A stretch of DNA of 64,000 bases from CAVVEQ01 sp963802095 (GTDB lineage Bacteria; Chloroflexota; Anaerolineae; Anaerolineales; Anaerolineaceae): NCBI GenBank assembly GCA_963802095.1, contig CAWDHI010000007.1, positions 186,001 to 250,000 of the forward strand, given 5' to 3'. This document shows, one piece after another, positions 54,449-63,185 of the stretch. A program made the position numbers and the translations under genes. The stretch's first letter is position 1. Every line of letters starts with the position of its first letter. The notes below the pieces were generated by a model, which saw only the letters and a list, made by a program, of their open reading frames with translations, was not told where the DNA came from and ran no database searches.

Positions 54449-57001
54449 ATGAAGAAACTTATGACCGTTTTGGGCTTCCTGGTTGTCGCAAGCATGATTT
54501 TATCTGCATGCGCCCAGGCGACCCCGGCTGCAACTGAAGCTCCCGCTGAACCAGCGGAACCCGTTGCGACCGAAGCACCTACCGAGGTGCCCGCTTCCAC
54601 CCGCACCGGTGCGTGGGTAGATGAAGTCGTGTTCAGCGCGATCCCCGATTGCGCCCCGGCCATCGCCCAGATCTCTGCCGGCGCCGTGGATATGTACCCG
54701 GTGACCTGCGATAAAGCAGAGGACCTGGCGACCGTCAAGGCTGACCCCAACCTGCAGTACATCACCGCAGTTGGAGGTTTTAACCAGTTGATGGTCAATG
54801 TGGCTGCCTGTAAAGACACCACCGTCCTGAATCCATTCACCAGTGCCAAGATGCGCGCTGCCATGAATTATATGATCGACCGCGATTACATCGTGCAGGA
54901 GATCTTTGGCGGTCTTGCCACCCCGCGCTACACCGTGCTGGATACCTACGTGCCGGATTATGCCCGCTACGCCCCTGCCATCGGCAAGGTCATCGCGGAA
55001 TACGGTTACAACATGGAAAAAGCCCAGATGGTAGTCGATGAAGAGATGACTGCCTTAGGCGCCACCAAGGATGCCAATGGCAAATTCCAGTACCAGGGCA
55101 AACCTGTTACCGTCATCGGCCTGATCCGCACCGAAGACAAACGCAAAGAGGTTGGTGAATACTTCGCCAACCAGCTCGAAGCCCTTGGCTTCACTGTAGA
55201 TCGCCAGCTGAAAGTCCGCAAGGAAGCTGCCCCGATCTGGCAGGGTTCCGACCTCGATGCCTGCAAATTCCACTACTACACTGCCGGCTGGATCAGCACC
55301 GCCATCTCCCGCGATAACGGTAACATGTTCGCGCAATACAACACCGACCGCATCCAGCTGATCCCCCTGTTCTCGCTCTACAAACCATCTGCAGAATATG
55401 ATGTTCCTTTGACAGCGCTGCAGCTGAATGACTTCACCAGCTTCGAAGAGCGGGATGCTTTCTTTAACCAGGCAATCCCGATGCACATGGCGGAATCCTG
55501 GCACGGCGCCATGACCAATGACAACACCACCTTCAGTCCCTTCAGCACCAAGATCAGTGTTGCCGCCGACCTGGCAGCCGGTATCGCCGGCACGACCTTC
55601 TGGCCATACACCCTGAAGATTAATGACCAGGAAGGTGGACAGGTTAAGATCGCCCAATCTGCACTCCTCGTGGATGCGTGGAACCCGGTTTCCGGTTCCA
55701 ACTGGATCGATGATTCCATGCCGCAGAAAGGCACCCAAGACTTCGCTGTAATGTTTGACCCTTATACCGGCCTGGCACTGCCCCAGCGGCTTGAAAGCGC
55801 CACCCTGGTTGCGCAGAAAGGCCTGCCCATCGTCAAGAACCTCGATTGGGTGAACCTTGAATTCGTCGACAGCATCACCGTCCCCGGCGAATGCTGGGCG
55901 GATTGGGATGCCGTGAACCAGAAATGGATCACCGTCGCCGAGAAATTCCCCGAAGGCCTCACCGCCAAGACCAAAAGCACGGTGGTCTATCCCGCCAGCC
56001 TGTTCGAGACCAAATGGCACGATGGCAGCAATATGTCTGTGGCTGACTTCGTGATGCACATGATCCTGACCTTCGACCTCGGCAAAGCCGATTCGAAAGC
56101 CCTCGATACCGAATACCAGGCTTCCTTCGACACACTCATCAGCCACCTCAAGGGTGTCTGCATCACCTCCACAAATCCATTGACCATCGATACCTACGAT
56201 GACCTGTATGCCCTGGATGCCGAGAACAGCATGACAACCTGGTATCCCTCTCAGAACGTTTCGGGCTATGCCTACTCCTATGGCACTGCCCCCTGGCACG
56301 GGATCACCCCGGCGTACCTCGCCCAGGTTGATGGCGCGCTCAAATTCAGCACCACCGATTCCGATGGCGCCGCTGTTCCGAAGACCAGCCTGATCGCAGG
56401 CGAGAGCTTGGAAATCCAGAAGCAGTACCTGGATAAAGCCGCAGCCGAGAAATACATTCCGTTCCCCGAGGTCATGGGACAGTTCGTGACCGCGGACGAA
56501 GCGGCTGCCCGCTATGCAAACCTGGCTGCCTTCTACGATACCCACAAGCACATGTGGGTAGGCACCGGCCCGCTCTTTATCGACCAGGTCTTCCCCGTGG
56601 AAGGCTCGATGGTTCTCAAGTACTTCGCGGACTATCCTGACCTGGCCAGTAAATGGTCTGGCTTCAGCCAGGCCAAGGTTTCCACCGTTGTTGTTGATGG
56701 TCCCGCGACCGTCACTCAGGGCCAACCTGCCTCCTTCAACCTGGCGATCACCTTCAATGGTGAGCCGTATCCCGCGGACGAAATCGCCGGCGTTTCCTAC
56801 CTGGTGGTGGACGCCAACGGCGAAGTCGCCCTGGATGGGGCTGCCACGGTCACCGGTGACGGCGCAGCTGTGATCGAGCTGACCGCCGACCAGACCACTG
56901 CCCTGGCTACCGGCGCGAGCAAGCTTGCCATCGCTGTTGCCTCCAAGGTTGTGGCTCTGCCCACCTTTGTCAACTTCGAGTTCGTCGTCGTTGCCCCATA
57001 A
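54449..57001 (+). CDS. ABC importer binding protein, family 5, circularly permuted with extra C-terminal Ig-like domain
   Basis: 850 residues. Lipobox MILSACAQ (Cys 21) and an Ala/Pro/Glu linker. Family-5 motifs occur in rotated order. The WVDEVVFSAIPD segment comes first (near 55), then MRAAMNYMIDRDYIV (near 135). The N-lobe motif FETKWHDGSNMSVADFV lies only near 520, and VGTGPLFIDQVF with FADYPDLASKW near 704. In normal members, including the neighbour at 52186, the last two precede the first two. The final about 110 residues form a beta-rich Ig-like module (VDGPATVTQGQPASF...). It probably serves the permease encoded downstream. Start ATG 54449 after GGAGGAGATTGATC. Confidence 0.82.
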   Translation: MKKLMTVLGFLVVASMILSACAQATPAATEAPAEPAEPVATEAPTEVPASTRTGAWVDEVVFSAIPDCAPAIAQISAGAVDMYPVTCDKAEDLATVKADPNLQYITAVGGFNQLMVNVAACKDTTVLNPFTSAKMRAAMNYMIDRDYIVQEIFGGLATPRYTVLDTYVPDYARYAPAIGKVIAEYGYNMEKAQMVVDEEMTALGATKDANGKFQYQGKPVTVIGLIRTEDKRKEVGEYFANQLEALGFTVDRQLKVRKEAAPIWQGSDLDACKFHYYTAGWISTAISRDNGNMFAQYNTDRIQLIPLFSLYKPSAEYDVPLTALQLNDFTSFEERDAFFNQAIPMHMAESWHGAMTNDNTTFSPFSTKISVAADLAAGIAGTTFWPYTLKINDQEGGQVKIAQSALLVDAWNPVSGSNWIDDSMPQKGTQDFAVMFDPYTGLALPQRLESATLVAQKGLPIVKNLDWVNLEFVDSITVPGECWADWDAVNQKWITVAEKFPEGLTAKTKSTVVYPASLFETKWHDGSNMSVADFVMHMILTFDLGKADSKALDTEYQASFDTLISHLKGVCITSTNPLTIDTYDDLYALDAENSMTTWYPSQNVSGYAYSYGTAPWHGITPAYLAQVDGALKFSTTDSDGAAVPKTSLIAGESLEIQKQYLDKAAAEKYIPFPEVMGQFVTADEAAARYANLAAFYDTHKHMWVGTGPLFIDQVFPVEGSMVLKYFADYPDLASKWSGFSQAKVSTVVVDGPATVTQGQPASFNLAITFNGEPYPADEIAGVSYLVVDANGEVALDGAATVTGDGAAVIELTADQTTALATGASKLAIAVASKVVALPTFVNFEFVVVAP

Positions 57002-57017
57002 ATATTAGTTGAAAGAT

Positions 57018-57048
57018 CCGGCAGGGACGGGGTCCCCGTCCCTGCCGG
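57018..57048 (+). other. Very strong hairpin between binding protein and permease genes
   Basis: A perfect inverted repeat of 15 bp per arm (CCGGCAGGGACGGGG / CCCCGTCCCTGCCGG) around a single T. No T-run follows. It lies 16 bases after the binding-protein stop and 31 before the permease start. It would stabilise the upstream mRNA and reduce read-through. Confidence 0.85.
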
Positions 57049-57079
57049 GTATCTCTCATAAGAAAGCCGAGTGGACCCC

Positions 57080-58228
57080 ATGTCTGAAGCTAACCCTCCC
57101 TTGGAATCAGGTGAATTAACCGAACAGGAAGTGAAGGTCAGGAGCGGCGGAAGCACCTTTACGCGGGTTGCCAAATATACCGCCGTCCGGATTTTGACCC
57201 TCTTTTTTACGGTTGTTGTTGCCTTGTATTTAACCGTGCTGATCGCGAACATGGGCGGTTATGTGGATGAGATCCGCCGCGCGCAGATCCGCGAGGACGT
57301 GAACATGCGAGTGGCCAATGATCCCGCTATGCGCAATGTGACCCAGGAGGCCAGGGTTACGAAGATCAATGAAATGATCGCGGTCCAGGAAAAACGTTTT
57401 GGCATGGATAAACCATTTATAGTACGAAGCGGCCAGTATTTATTGAACGCCATCACCCTTGATCTTGGCCGCGCGACCCAGATGACAAGCAACAGCGGTT
57501 CAACCGCAGTGCGAATCATCATTCTCGAAAGATTGCCAACCACTTTGCTATTATTCGGGGTGGAAGCCCTGCTTCTCTTTTTTATTGCATTATTCTTTTC
57601 GCTCATTCTTTCCAGAAAATACGGCAGCGTGTGGGATAAGATCCTGATCGCCCTCACACCGCTATCCTCTGCGCCGGGATGGTTTTACGGGATCTTCCTG
57701 GTTTTGATATTTTCAGCGATCCTGAAGATCCTTCCTTTCTCCGGTATGGTGGATTCCCCGCCTCCGAGCGACCCGCTTTCATATATTGTCAGCCTTGGCC
57801 GGCATATGGTCCTCCCGGTTTCCGCCTTGTTGATCGCAGGGATTTTCATCGAGATCTTCACCTGGCGGACATTTTTCCTGATCTATTCCAGTGAGGATTA
57901 CGTGGATATGGCCAAAGCCAAGGGGTTAACTTCTCGCGAGATCGAACGGAAATACATCCTTCGCCCAACTCTGCCAACGATAATCACCAGTTTTGCCTTA
58001 TTAATGATCACCATCCTTGTTGGCGGTCCCATCATCGAAACCCTTTTCGTCTGGCCTGGCATCGGCCGGGCGCAGTTCCAGGCGATCGGACTTTTCGATA
58101 CACCAGTGATCCTGGGCATCACGGTCGTTTATGCCTATATGCTTGCGGTGACTGTGTTCATTCTCGATTTTGTCTACGCAATCGTTGATCCGCGGGTGAA
58201 GATCGGCGGTGGGGAGTCCAAGGTATGA
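57080..58228 (+). CDS. ABC importer permease, DppB/OppB type
   Basis: 382 residues. A polar N-terminal stretch of about 30 residues is followed by TM1, then an enlarged extracytoplasmic loop (about 55-130; GMDKPFIVRSGQYLLNAITL corresponds to the family's GLDxP..VQY). Five further helices follow. The cytoplasmic EAA loop is DYVDMAKAKGLTSREIERKYI, which docks onto the ATPase, and the C-terminus reads VDPRVKIG. An in-frame GTG nine bases upstream is possible. The stop overlaps the DppC-like start (ATGA). Confidence 0.9.
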   Translation: MSEANPPLESGELTEQEVKVRSGGSTFTRVAKYTAVRILTLFFTVVVALYLTVLIANMGGYVDEIRRAQIREDVNMRVANDPAMRNVTQEARVTKINEMIAVQEKRFGMDKPFIVRSGQYLLNAITLDLGRATQMTSNSGSTAVRIIILERLPTTLLLFGVEALLLFFIALFFSLILSRKYGSVWDKILIALTPLSSAPGWFYGIFLVLIFSAILKILPFSGMVDSPPPSDPLSYIVSLGRHMVLPVSALLIAGIFIEIFTWRTFFLIYSSEDYVDMAKAKGLTSREIERKYILRPTLPTIITSFALLMITILVGGPIIETLFVWPGIGRAQFQAIGLFDTPVILGITVVYAYMLAVTVFILDFVYAIVDPRVKIGGGESKV

Positions 58229-59568
58229 AAGCGATAGGCAGAGGTTTCAAAGAGCTTTTAAAATACCCATCCGCGGTTGTCGGCCTTGGCATGATCGCGC
58301 TTTTGATCATCCTTTCCATCACGGCCATCGTGCGTTACCCCTACACCGATGCCATCCGGCTTTGGCGGGGTACCGAGCAGGATTGGAAAGATTCTCCCAA
58401 ATTTGCCCAACCCGCCTGGACGAACCTGTTCCGTCTGAATAAGTTATCAGAAACGATCCAGTTGGATAGCAGCCAGCACCCGGATTTTAAAACGGTGGAT
58501 GCCAAATCCGACGGTTCCTCGGTTATCAAGATCTCATTACCGTTCACATTTAATTCCGATAGTTACCAGACTGATCTTGTGGTTTATTTCACGGCCAAAT
58601 TCGTAGAAAAGCACCCTTTCGCCGCGGTATCGTTGCGCACACCGGATGGAAGAAACATACGATTAAAAAACCTGGCGATCGGCCCAACGGAAACCTACCG
58701 TATCTCCCAGGATAAAGTGTTGACCCAGAAACTTGGAGGAGAAGCGCCGGAAGTGGCACTTTTCCAGGATCCGGAATCGGATCCTCCTCAACCCCTGAAA
58801 GGGGACTACATCCTCGAAATCGAAGGGGTGACATTTGAACCAGGATCTGATCTCGATGCGGAATTCATCGCCTTCGGAGATGTTAGCGGCGTCGCGGGAA
58901 CGGACCACTTGCGGAGGGATTTATTGATCCCACTGCTCTGGGGTGCCCCGGTGGCGCTTCTTTTTGGGTTACTGGCAGCCGTTGGCACCACGATCATTTC
59001 CATGTCCATCGCCGCAGTGAGTACCTGGTACGGCGGTTGGCTGGATAACATCACCCAGCGCATCGTCGAGATAAACATGATCCTGCCATTTTTGCCGATC
59101 CTGATCATGGTAGGCACTTTTTACTCCCGGAGCATTGGTGTGATCCTTGGAACAGTGATCATCCTGGGAATATTCGGTTCACAAATTAAAACTTTCCGGG
59201 CGATGTTCCTGCAAACCAAGGAATCTCCCTATATTGAGGCTGCCAAGGCATACGGTGCGGGCGATACCCGCATCATTTTCCAATACATGCTGCCACGCGT
59301 GATCCCGGTGCTCATTCCCCAATTCATCCTCCTGATCCCCAGTTACGTGTTCCTCGAAGCTTCCCTGGCGATCCTGGGGCTTGGGGACCCGGTACTGCCC
59401 ACCTGGGGAAAGATCATTAATGATTCCTACGCCAATGGGGCGCTATATAATGGCTGGTATTACTGGGTGTTGGAACCCAGTGTTCTTCTGATGTTCACCG
59501 GTTTGGCCTTCGCTATGGTGGGCTTCGCTCTCGACCGCATCTTCAACCCCCGCCTGCGAGGTCAATAA
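58225..59568 (+). CDS. ABC importer permease, DppC/OppC type, with large extra extracytoplasmic domain
   Basis: 447 residues against about 300 in the family. TM1 is at 14-36. The GTDHLRRDLLIPLLWG motif, which normally comes about 40 residues later, only appears at 225. The intervening segment is hydrophilic and beta-rich (SVIKISLPFTFNSDSYQTDL, then a GDYILEIEGV region), so an extra domain of about 150 residues faces outward. The rest is normal, with EAA loop ESPYIEAAKAYGAGDTRIIF. It forms the channel with the DppB-like partner. Confidence 0.9.
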   Translation: MKAIGRGFKELLKYPSAVVGLGMIALLIILSITAIVRYPYTDAIRLWRGTEQDWKDSPKFAQPAWTNLFRLNKLSETIQLDSSQHPDFKTVDAKSDGSSVIKISLPFTFNSDSYQTDLVVYFTAKFVEKHPFAAVSLRTPDGRNIRLKNLAIGPTETYRISQDKVLTQKLGGEAPEVALFQDPESDPPQPLKGDYILEIEGVTFEPGSDLDAEFIAFGDVSGVAGTDHLRRDLLIPLLWGAPVALLFGLLAAVGTTIISMSIAAVSTWYGGWLDNITQRIVEINMILPFLPILIMVGTFYSRSIGVILGTVIILGIFGSQIKTFRAMFLQTKESPYIEAAKAYGAGDTRIIFQYMLPRVIPVLIPQFILLIPSYVFLEASLAILGLGDPVLPTWGKIINDSYANGALYNGWYYWVLEPSVLLMFTGLAFAMVGFALDRIFNPRLRGQ

Positions 59569-60533
59569 TGGCAAAGAATGATACCCCCCTGCTTAAGATC
59601 GAAGAACTGGTACTGCACTTTAAAGTAGGAAAAACGGGCGTTGTTCGCGCAGTTGATGGTGTGAATTTCAACCTGGGATTCAAGGAAGCAGTTGTCGTCT
59701 TGGGCGAATCCGGCTGCGGGAAAACCTCCCTGGCGAAGGCCATCCTGCGTTTGCTCCCCAAGAACATTGAACGCTACAGCGGCAAGGTTATCCTGAACGG
59801 CGTGGATACGATGGCGCTGGATGACGAAGCGTATCGAAAAGGTGTGCGCTGGGTGAAGATGTCTATGGTACCCCAGGCAGCCATGAATTCGCTCAACCCG
59901 GTCATGAAAGTGGGCGAGCAGGTGGCAGAACCGGTGATTGTCCACAACGGCGCATCAAAAGAGGATGCCCTCAAACAGGCGCGAAAAATGTTTGCCCATG
60001 TGGGAGTGCCGGACCAATTCATCGACCGGTATGCATTCGAGCTAAGCGGCGGGATGCGCCAGCGTTCGGCGATTGCAATGGCGCTCGTCACCGCGCCGGA
60101 CCTCATCATCCTTGATGAACCAACCTCGGCGCTGGATGTGCTCACCCAGGCAAATATTTTCAATGTTCTAAAACGGATCAAAAACGAGCTGGAAACAAGC
60201 TTTATCCTCATCACGCACGATATCGCCACCTCCAGCGAATTGGCCGATAAAGTGGCTGTGATGTACGCGGGGCAGATCGTAGAAGTGAGCGACGCGGAAA
60301 GGTTCTTCCACGAGCCGCTGCATCCGTATGCGAAGAAACTGATGGCCAGCGTGCCAAAGCTGCGTGCGACCGTGGAACCCGATTTTATAGTTGGTCAGCC
60401 GCCCAGCCTTCTTGATCCTCCCAAGGGATGCCGCTTCGCGGAGCGCTGCTCGAAATGTTTTGATCTTTGTAAAGATGAACCACCGGTGGAAGAGCGGGAC
60501 GGCCGGCTGGTTAAATGCTGGTTATACGTATAG
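59568..60533 (+). CDS. ABC importer ATPase, DppD/OppD type
   Basis: 321 residues. Walker A GESGCGKTSLAK, Q-loop VPQAAMNSLNP, signature LSGGMRQRSAIAMAL, Walker B DLIILDEPTSALD, H-loop ITHD. The C-terminal oligopeptide extension has cysteines (C-R-F-A-E-R-C-x2-C-x4-C) typical of the DppD/OppD iron-sulfur or zinc site. The start overlaps the permease stop (TAATG). Confidence 0.94.
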   Translation: MAKNDTPLLKIEELVLHFKVGKTGVVRAVDGVNFNLGFKEAVVVLGESGCGKTSLAKAILRLLPKNIERYSGKVILNGVDTMALDDEAYRKGVRWVKMSMVPQAAMNSLNPVMKVGEQVAEPVIVHNGASKEDALKQARKMFAHVGVPDQFIDRYAFELSGGMRQRSAIAMALVTAPDLIILDEPTSALDVLTQANIFNVLKRIKNELETSFILITHDIATSSELADKVAVMYAGQIVEVSDAERFFHEPLHPYAKKLMASVPKLRATVEPDFIVGQPPSLLDPPKGCRFAERCSKCFDLCKDEPPVEERDGRLVKCWLYV

Positions 60534-60547
60534 GCAGGAGAAGCTTA

Positions 60548-61594
60548 ATGGCAAAGATGAAAAACAACGCGGTGGATGTGATCGAGAAAATCGACTCTCC
60601 TGCCGAATCTGATTCAAAAAAACTGCCTCTAATATCCTTCCAGGACCTTCACGTCTGGTTTGAATTACGGAAATTTGGTTTTGGACATGCCGGCTACGTC
60701 CGGGCGGTGGATGGTGTAAACTTTGACCTTCGCAAGGGGGAAGCGATCGCGGTGGTGGGAGAAAGCGGCTGCGGAAAATCCAGCTTGATGAAAACAATCC
60801 TGGGTTTGAACCGCCCGATCAAAGGTCGGGTGGTATTCGACGGTAAGGATATCAGCAAGATGGAACCGAAGGACCTTAAATGGTACCGGTCCCAGGTAGG
60901 CTATATCCAGCAGGACCCGTATGGCGCTATGCCGCCATTCATGGATGTGACCCGCATTCTTAGCGAACCGATGATGATCAACTCAAAAAAAACGGAAGAA
61001 GAGCGGAACGAACGCATCCGGAAAGTGCTCGAAGAAGTAAAAGTTTTTCCCATTGAAGATTTCCTGCCCAAGTTCCCGCACATGCTCAGCGGAGGACAGC
61101 AGCAGCGCATTGTGATCGCCAGGGCGATGGTGCTTGAACCCAAGCTGATCGTAGCTGACGAACCTGTCTCGATGCTGGATGCCTCTGTGCGCGTGGAGAT
61201 CCTTAACCTATTGCGCAACCTCCAGGAAAAATATGAATTGGGCGTGATCTATATCACGCACGACCTCTCCACGGTGCGCTATTTTTCGCGCCGAATCTTT
61301 GTTATGTACGCCGGCAAGATCGTCGAACAGGCGAAGGTGCAGGACCTACTCTTCAATCCATCACACCCATATACGCTCGCGCTCCTGGCAGCCACCTCGG
61401 ATCCCGATGCTGCCAACGCGAAAGTCTATAAGGATATTCCCTCCGGCGAACCACCCAGCCTGATCACACCTCCGCCGGGTTGCCGTTTCCACCCGCGCTG
61501 CCCCAAAAAGATCAATGGAGTGTGCGAAGTGGAAGTACCGCCCGATTTTGAGATCAACCCGGAACACAAGGTTGCCTGCTGGTTATATAAATAA
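60548..61594 (+). CDS. ABC importer ATPase, DppF/OppF type
   Basis: 348 residues. Walker A GESGCGKSSLMK, Q-loop YIQQDPYGAMPP, signature LSGGQQQRIVIARAM, Walker B KLIVADEPVSMLD, H-loop ITHD. C-terminal extension with CRFHPRCPKKINGVC. Pairs with the DppD-like subunit. The start at 60548 follows GCAGGAGAAGCTTA; a longer frame from 60515 lies within the upstream gene. Confidence 0.94.
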   Translation: MAKMKNNAVDVIEKIDSPAESDSKKLPLISFQDLHVWFELRKFGFGHAGYVRAVDGVNFDLRKGEAIAVVGESGCGKSSLMKTILGLNRPIKGRVVFDGKDISKMEPKDLKWYRSQVGYIQQDPYGAMPPFMDVTRILSEPMMINSKKTEEERNERIRKVLEEVKVFPIEDFLPKFPHMLSGGQQQRIVIARAMVLEPKLIVADEPVSMLDASVRVEILNLLRNLQEKYELGVIYITHDLSTVRYFSRRIFVMYAGKIVEQAKVQDLLFNPSHPYTLALLAATSDPDAANAKVYKDIPSGEPPSLITPPPGCRFHPRCPKKINGVCEVEVPPDFEINPEHKVACWLYK

Positions 61595-61798
61595 ATGCCA
61601 TCCCGCATTAATCCAAAAATGATGGTGTTGATCGCCTTCGTGATGCTCCTCACGGGGGTAATTCTGCCATTACTGATGGTCATGCAAGTCATTCCTTCCA
61701 CCTTCTTCTTGAACTTCCTGGCATACCTATGCTCTTTTTTTGGGATCGTGATCGGTTTTATTGGGGCTGTTTGGCTCTCCAAAGATAAACCACGATAA
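61595..61798 (+). CDS. Small two-helix membrane protein
   Basis: 67 residues with two hydrophobic helices (MMVLIAFVMLLTGVILPLLM and FFLNFLAYLCSFFGIVIGFI). Its ATG begins directly after the upstream stop (TAAATG), so it is translated by coupling with the ATPase gene. No known family recognised. As the last gene of the transporter operon it might be an accessory subunit, but that is inference. Confidence 0.6.
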   Translation: MPSRINPKMMVLIAFVMLLTGVILPLLMVMQVIPSTFFLNFLAYLCSFFGIVIGFIGAVWLSKDKPR

Positions 61799-61816
61799 AG
61801 AAAACCTATGAAAACC

Positions 61817-61851
61817 AACCCTGCCAGTATCCAACCCGGCAGGGTTTTTTT
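61817..61851 (+). terminator. Terminator of the ABC importer operon
   Basis: A 9-bp stem (AACCCTGCC / GGCAGGGTT), a 12-base loop and a T7 run. Confidence 0.92.
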
Positions 61852-61854
61852 GAC

Positions 61855-61860
61855 TATAAT
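61855..61860 (+). promoter_or_regulatory. -10 element giving a leaderless mRNA
   Basis: TATAAT ends six bases before the ATG at 61867, so the transcript would start at or next to the start codon. It begins four bases after the preceding terminator T-run. Confidence 0.5.
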
Positions 61861-61866
61861 AACGGT

Positions 61867-62934
61867 ATGAGCAAGAACATACATGTTCTGATCGTTGAAG
61901 ACGCAGTCGACCTCGGCCGAGATCTGAAAACAGCCATCCAGGACCTGCCCGCTGATCTCACCATCACTATTGTGCCATCCGCTGAGGAGGGCATCCTCGA
62001 GGTGGGCAGGCACACTGTAGATATTTTGGTAACAGATTTCCGATTACCGGGTATCTCAGGATTGGAACTTGTCCGGCGCGTCCAACGCAAGCACCCTGGG
62101 GTGAAGGTACTGCTCACAACGGCGATCCTGGACGCCCAGCTGGAGAAGGAGGCTGAGGATCTACATGTGCTGCAGATGTTGAAGAAACCGGTGGACCTGG
62201 ATGAATTCCGAAAATCAGTGGCGACCTCCATCGGGATTGAAAATGTTACCCCGGCAAAGAAAACCCCTGCTTCTGAGAATACGGAAACCAGACAATCCGG
62301 CCAGACCGGCGTGGAAAAGGATGAAGACCAATTAAGCAAGGCTTTATATCAAATCCACCAATCAATCAAATCCCGTTGCACCCTCTGGATGGACCAGGAT
62401 GGTGGGATTGAAAAAGCTTTTGGTGATCTGCCCGCCGACCTTCCCAGGGATGTTGTCCGCCAGGCGGGTAAAAAGGTTGCTGCGGCTTCCCGCGATCTGG
62501 GATCTTTGATCCTCTCTCACGGCAAAGCTTCGATTTATTATTTGCCGGGCATTACCTCCGATTTCCTGGCAGCATCCGTTGGAGAGGAGGTTATCGCCGC
62601 GGTGTTTTCACCAGGTTTGGAGCCTTCGGGTTTGGTGGAGAAAATTGGCGCTATCCTGGAAGGATACAACAAACTGAGGGTATATGGCGTGATCAGCGAA
62701 AAAAAACCTTCTTCAAGCAATCAACCGAGTGGGAAGAAAACCCAGACAGGCGAAATAGCAAGCGGTGGCGATGGCGACCTGGAAAAACTACTGGGTGCCC
62801 CAGAGAAAGTAAACAGCAGCGATGCGGATGAATTTTGGGAAAACGCCAGCACCGAGGCCAAACCAGATTTGAGTAACCCAGACCTGCTCACATTTGATCA
62901 GGCTCAGAAGATGGGACTTAAGGTAAAGAAGTAA
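61867..62934 (+). CDS. Receiver-domain protein with roadblock/LC7-like domain
   Basis: 355 residues. The receiver at 1-120 has acidic pair IVEDA, phosphoacceptor in ILVTDFRLPGISG, Thr in VLLTTA and Lys in MLKKPVD. A polar linker precedes a domain at about 160-280 (ALYQIHQSIKSRCTLWMDQD, then SIYYLPG, then EEVIAAVFSPGLEPSGLVEKI). It has the layout of roadblock/LC7 modules, which bind small Ras-like GTPases. The C-terminal 70 residues are low complexity and acidic. No GTPase gene is adjacent. Confidence 0.75.
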   Translation: MSKNIHVLIVEDAVDLGRDLKTAIQDLPADLTITIVPSAEEGILEVGRHTVDILVTDFRLPGISGLELVRRVQRKHPGVKVLLTTAILDAQLEKEAEDLHVLQMLKKPVDLDEFRKSVATSIGIENVTPAKKTPASENTETRQSGQTGVEKDEDQLSKALYQIHQSIKSRCTLWMDQDGGIEKAFGDLPADLPRDVVRQAGKKVAAASRDLGSLILSHGKASIYYLPGITSDFLAASVGEEVIAAVFSPGLEPSGLVEKIGAILEGYNKLRVYGVISEKKPSSSNQPSGKKTQTGEIASGGDGDLEKLLGAPEKVNSSDADEFWENASTEAKPDLSNPDLLTFDQAQKMGLKVKK

Positions 62935-62984
62935 TCTGCGCCAGTCGGAGAGCGCCTGCGAATCAACCTGCGAGATTTTTCGTT

Positions 62985-62990
62985 TATAAT
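62985..62990 (+). promoter_or_regulatory. -10 element of tRNA-Gln
   Basis: TATAAT, 13 bases before the mature tRNA 5' end. Confidence 0.5.
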
Positions 62991-63003
62991 AGAGCCCGAA
63001 TTC

Positions 63004-63074
63004 TGGGGCGTAGTGCAATGGCAGCACACCAGACTTTGGATCTGTGGATCTTGGTTCGAATCCAGGCGCCCCAG
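63004..63074 (+). tRNA. tRNA-Gln (anticodon TTG)
   Basis: The acceptor TGGGGCG pairs with CGCCCCA. The anticodon loop CTTTGGA gives TTG, and the T arm is CTTGG-TTCGAAT-CCAGG. The outermost anticodon-stem pair is mismatched. CCA is not encoded. Confidence 0.93.
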
Positions 63075-63185
63075 CCTTCCCAAATCCGGGGGAGGTGAAG
63101 AAAACTATAATACTTCCTGAGCTTTACAACCTGGGTCGCAGGGTAAGGCTCTTTTTATCCCGAAAAATGGATGGGAGAAGGAAAA

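Noticed and set aside
55055..56725. A 556-codon open frame on the minus strand
   Set aside because: It is fully antisense to the permuted binding-protein gene, has no ribosome site or known motif, and mirrors that gene's high-GC codon use.
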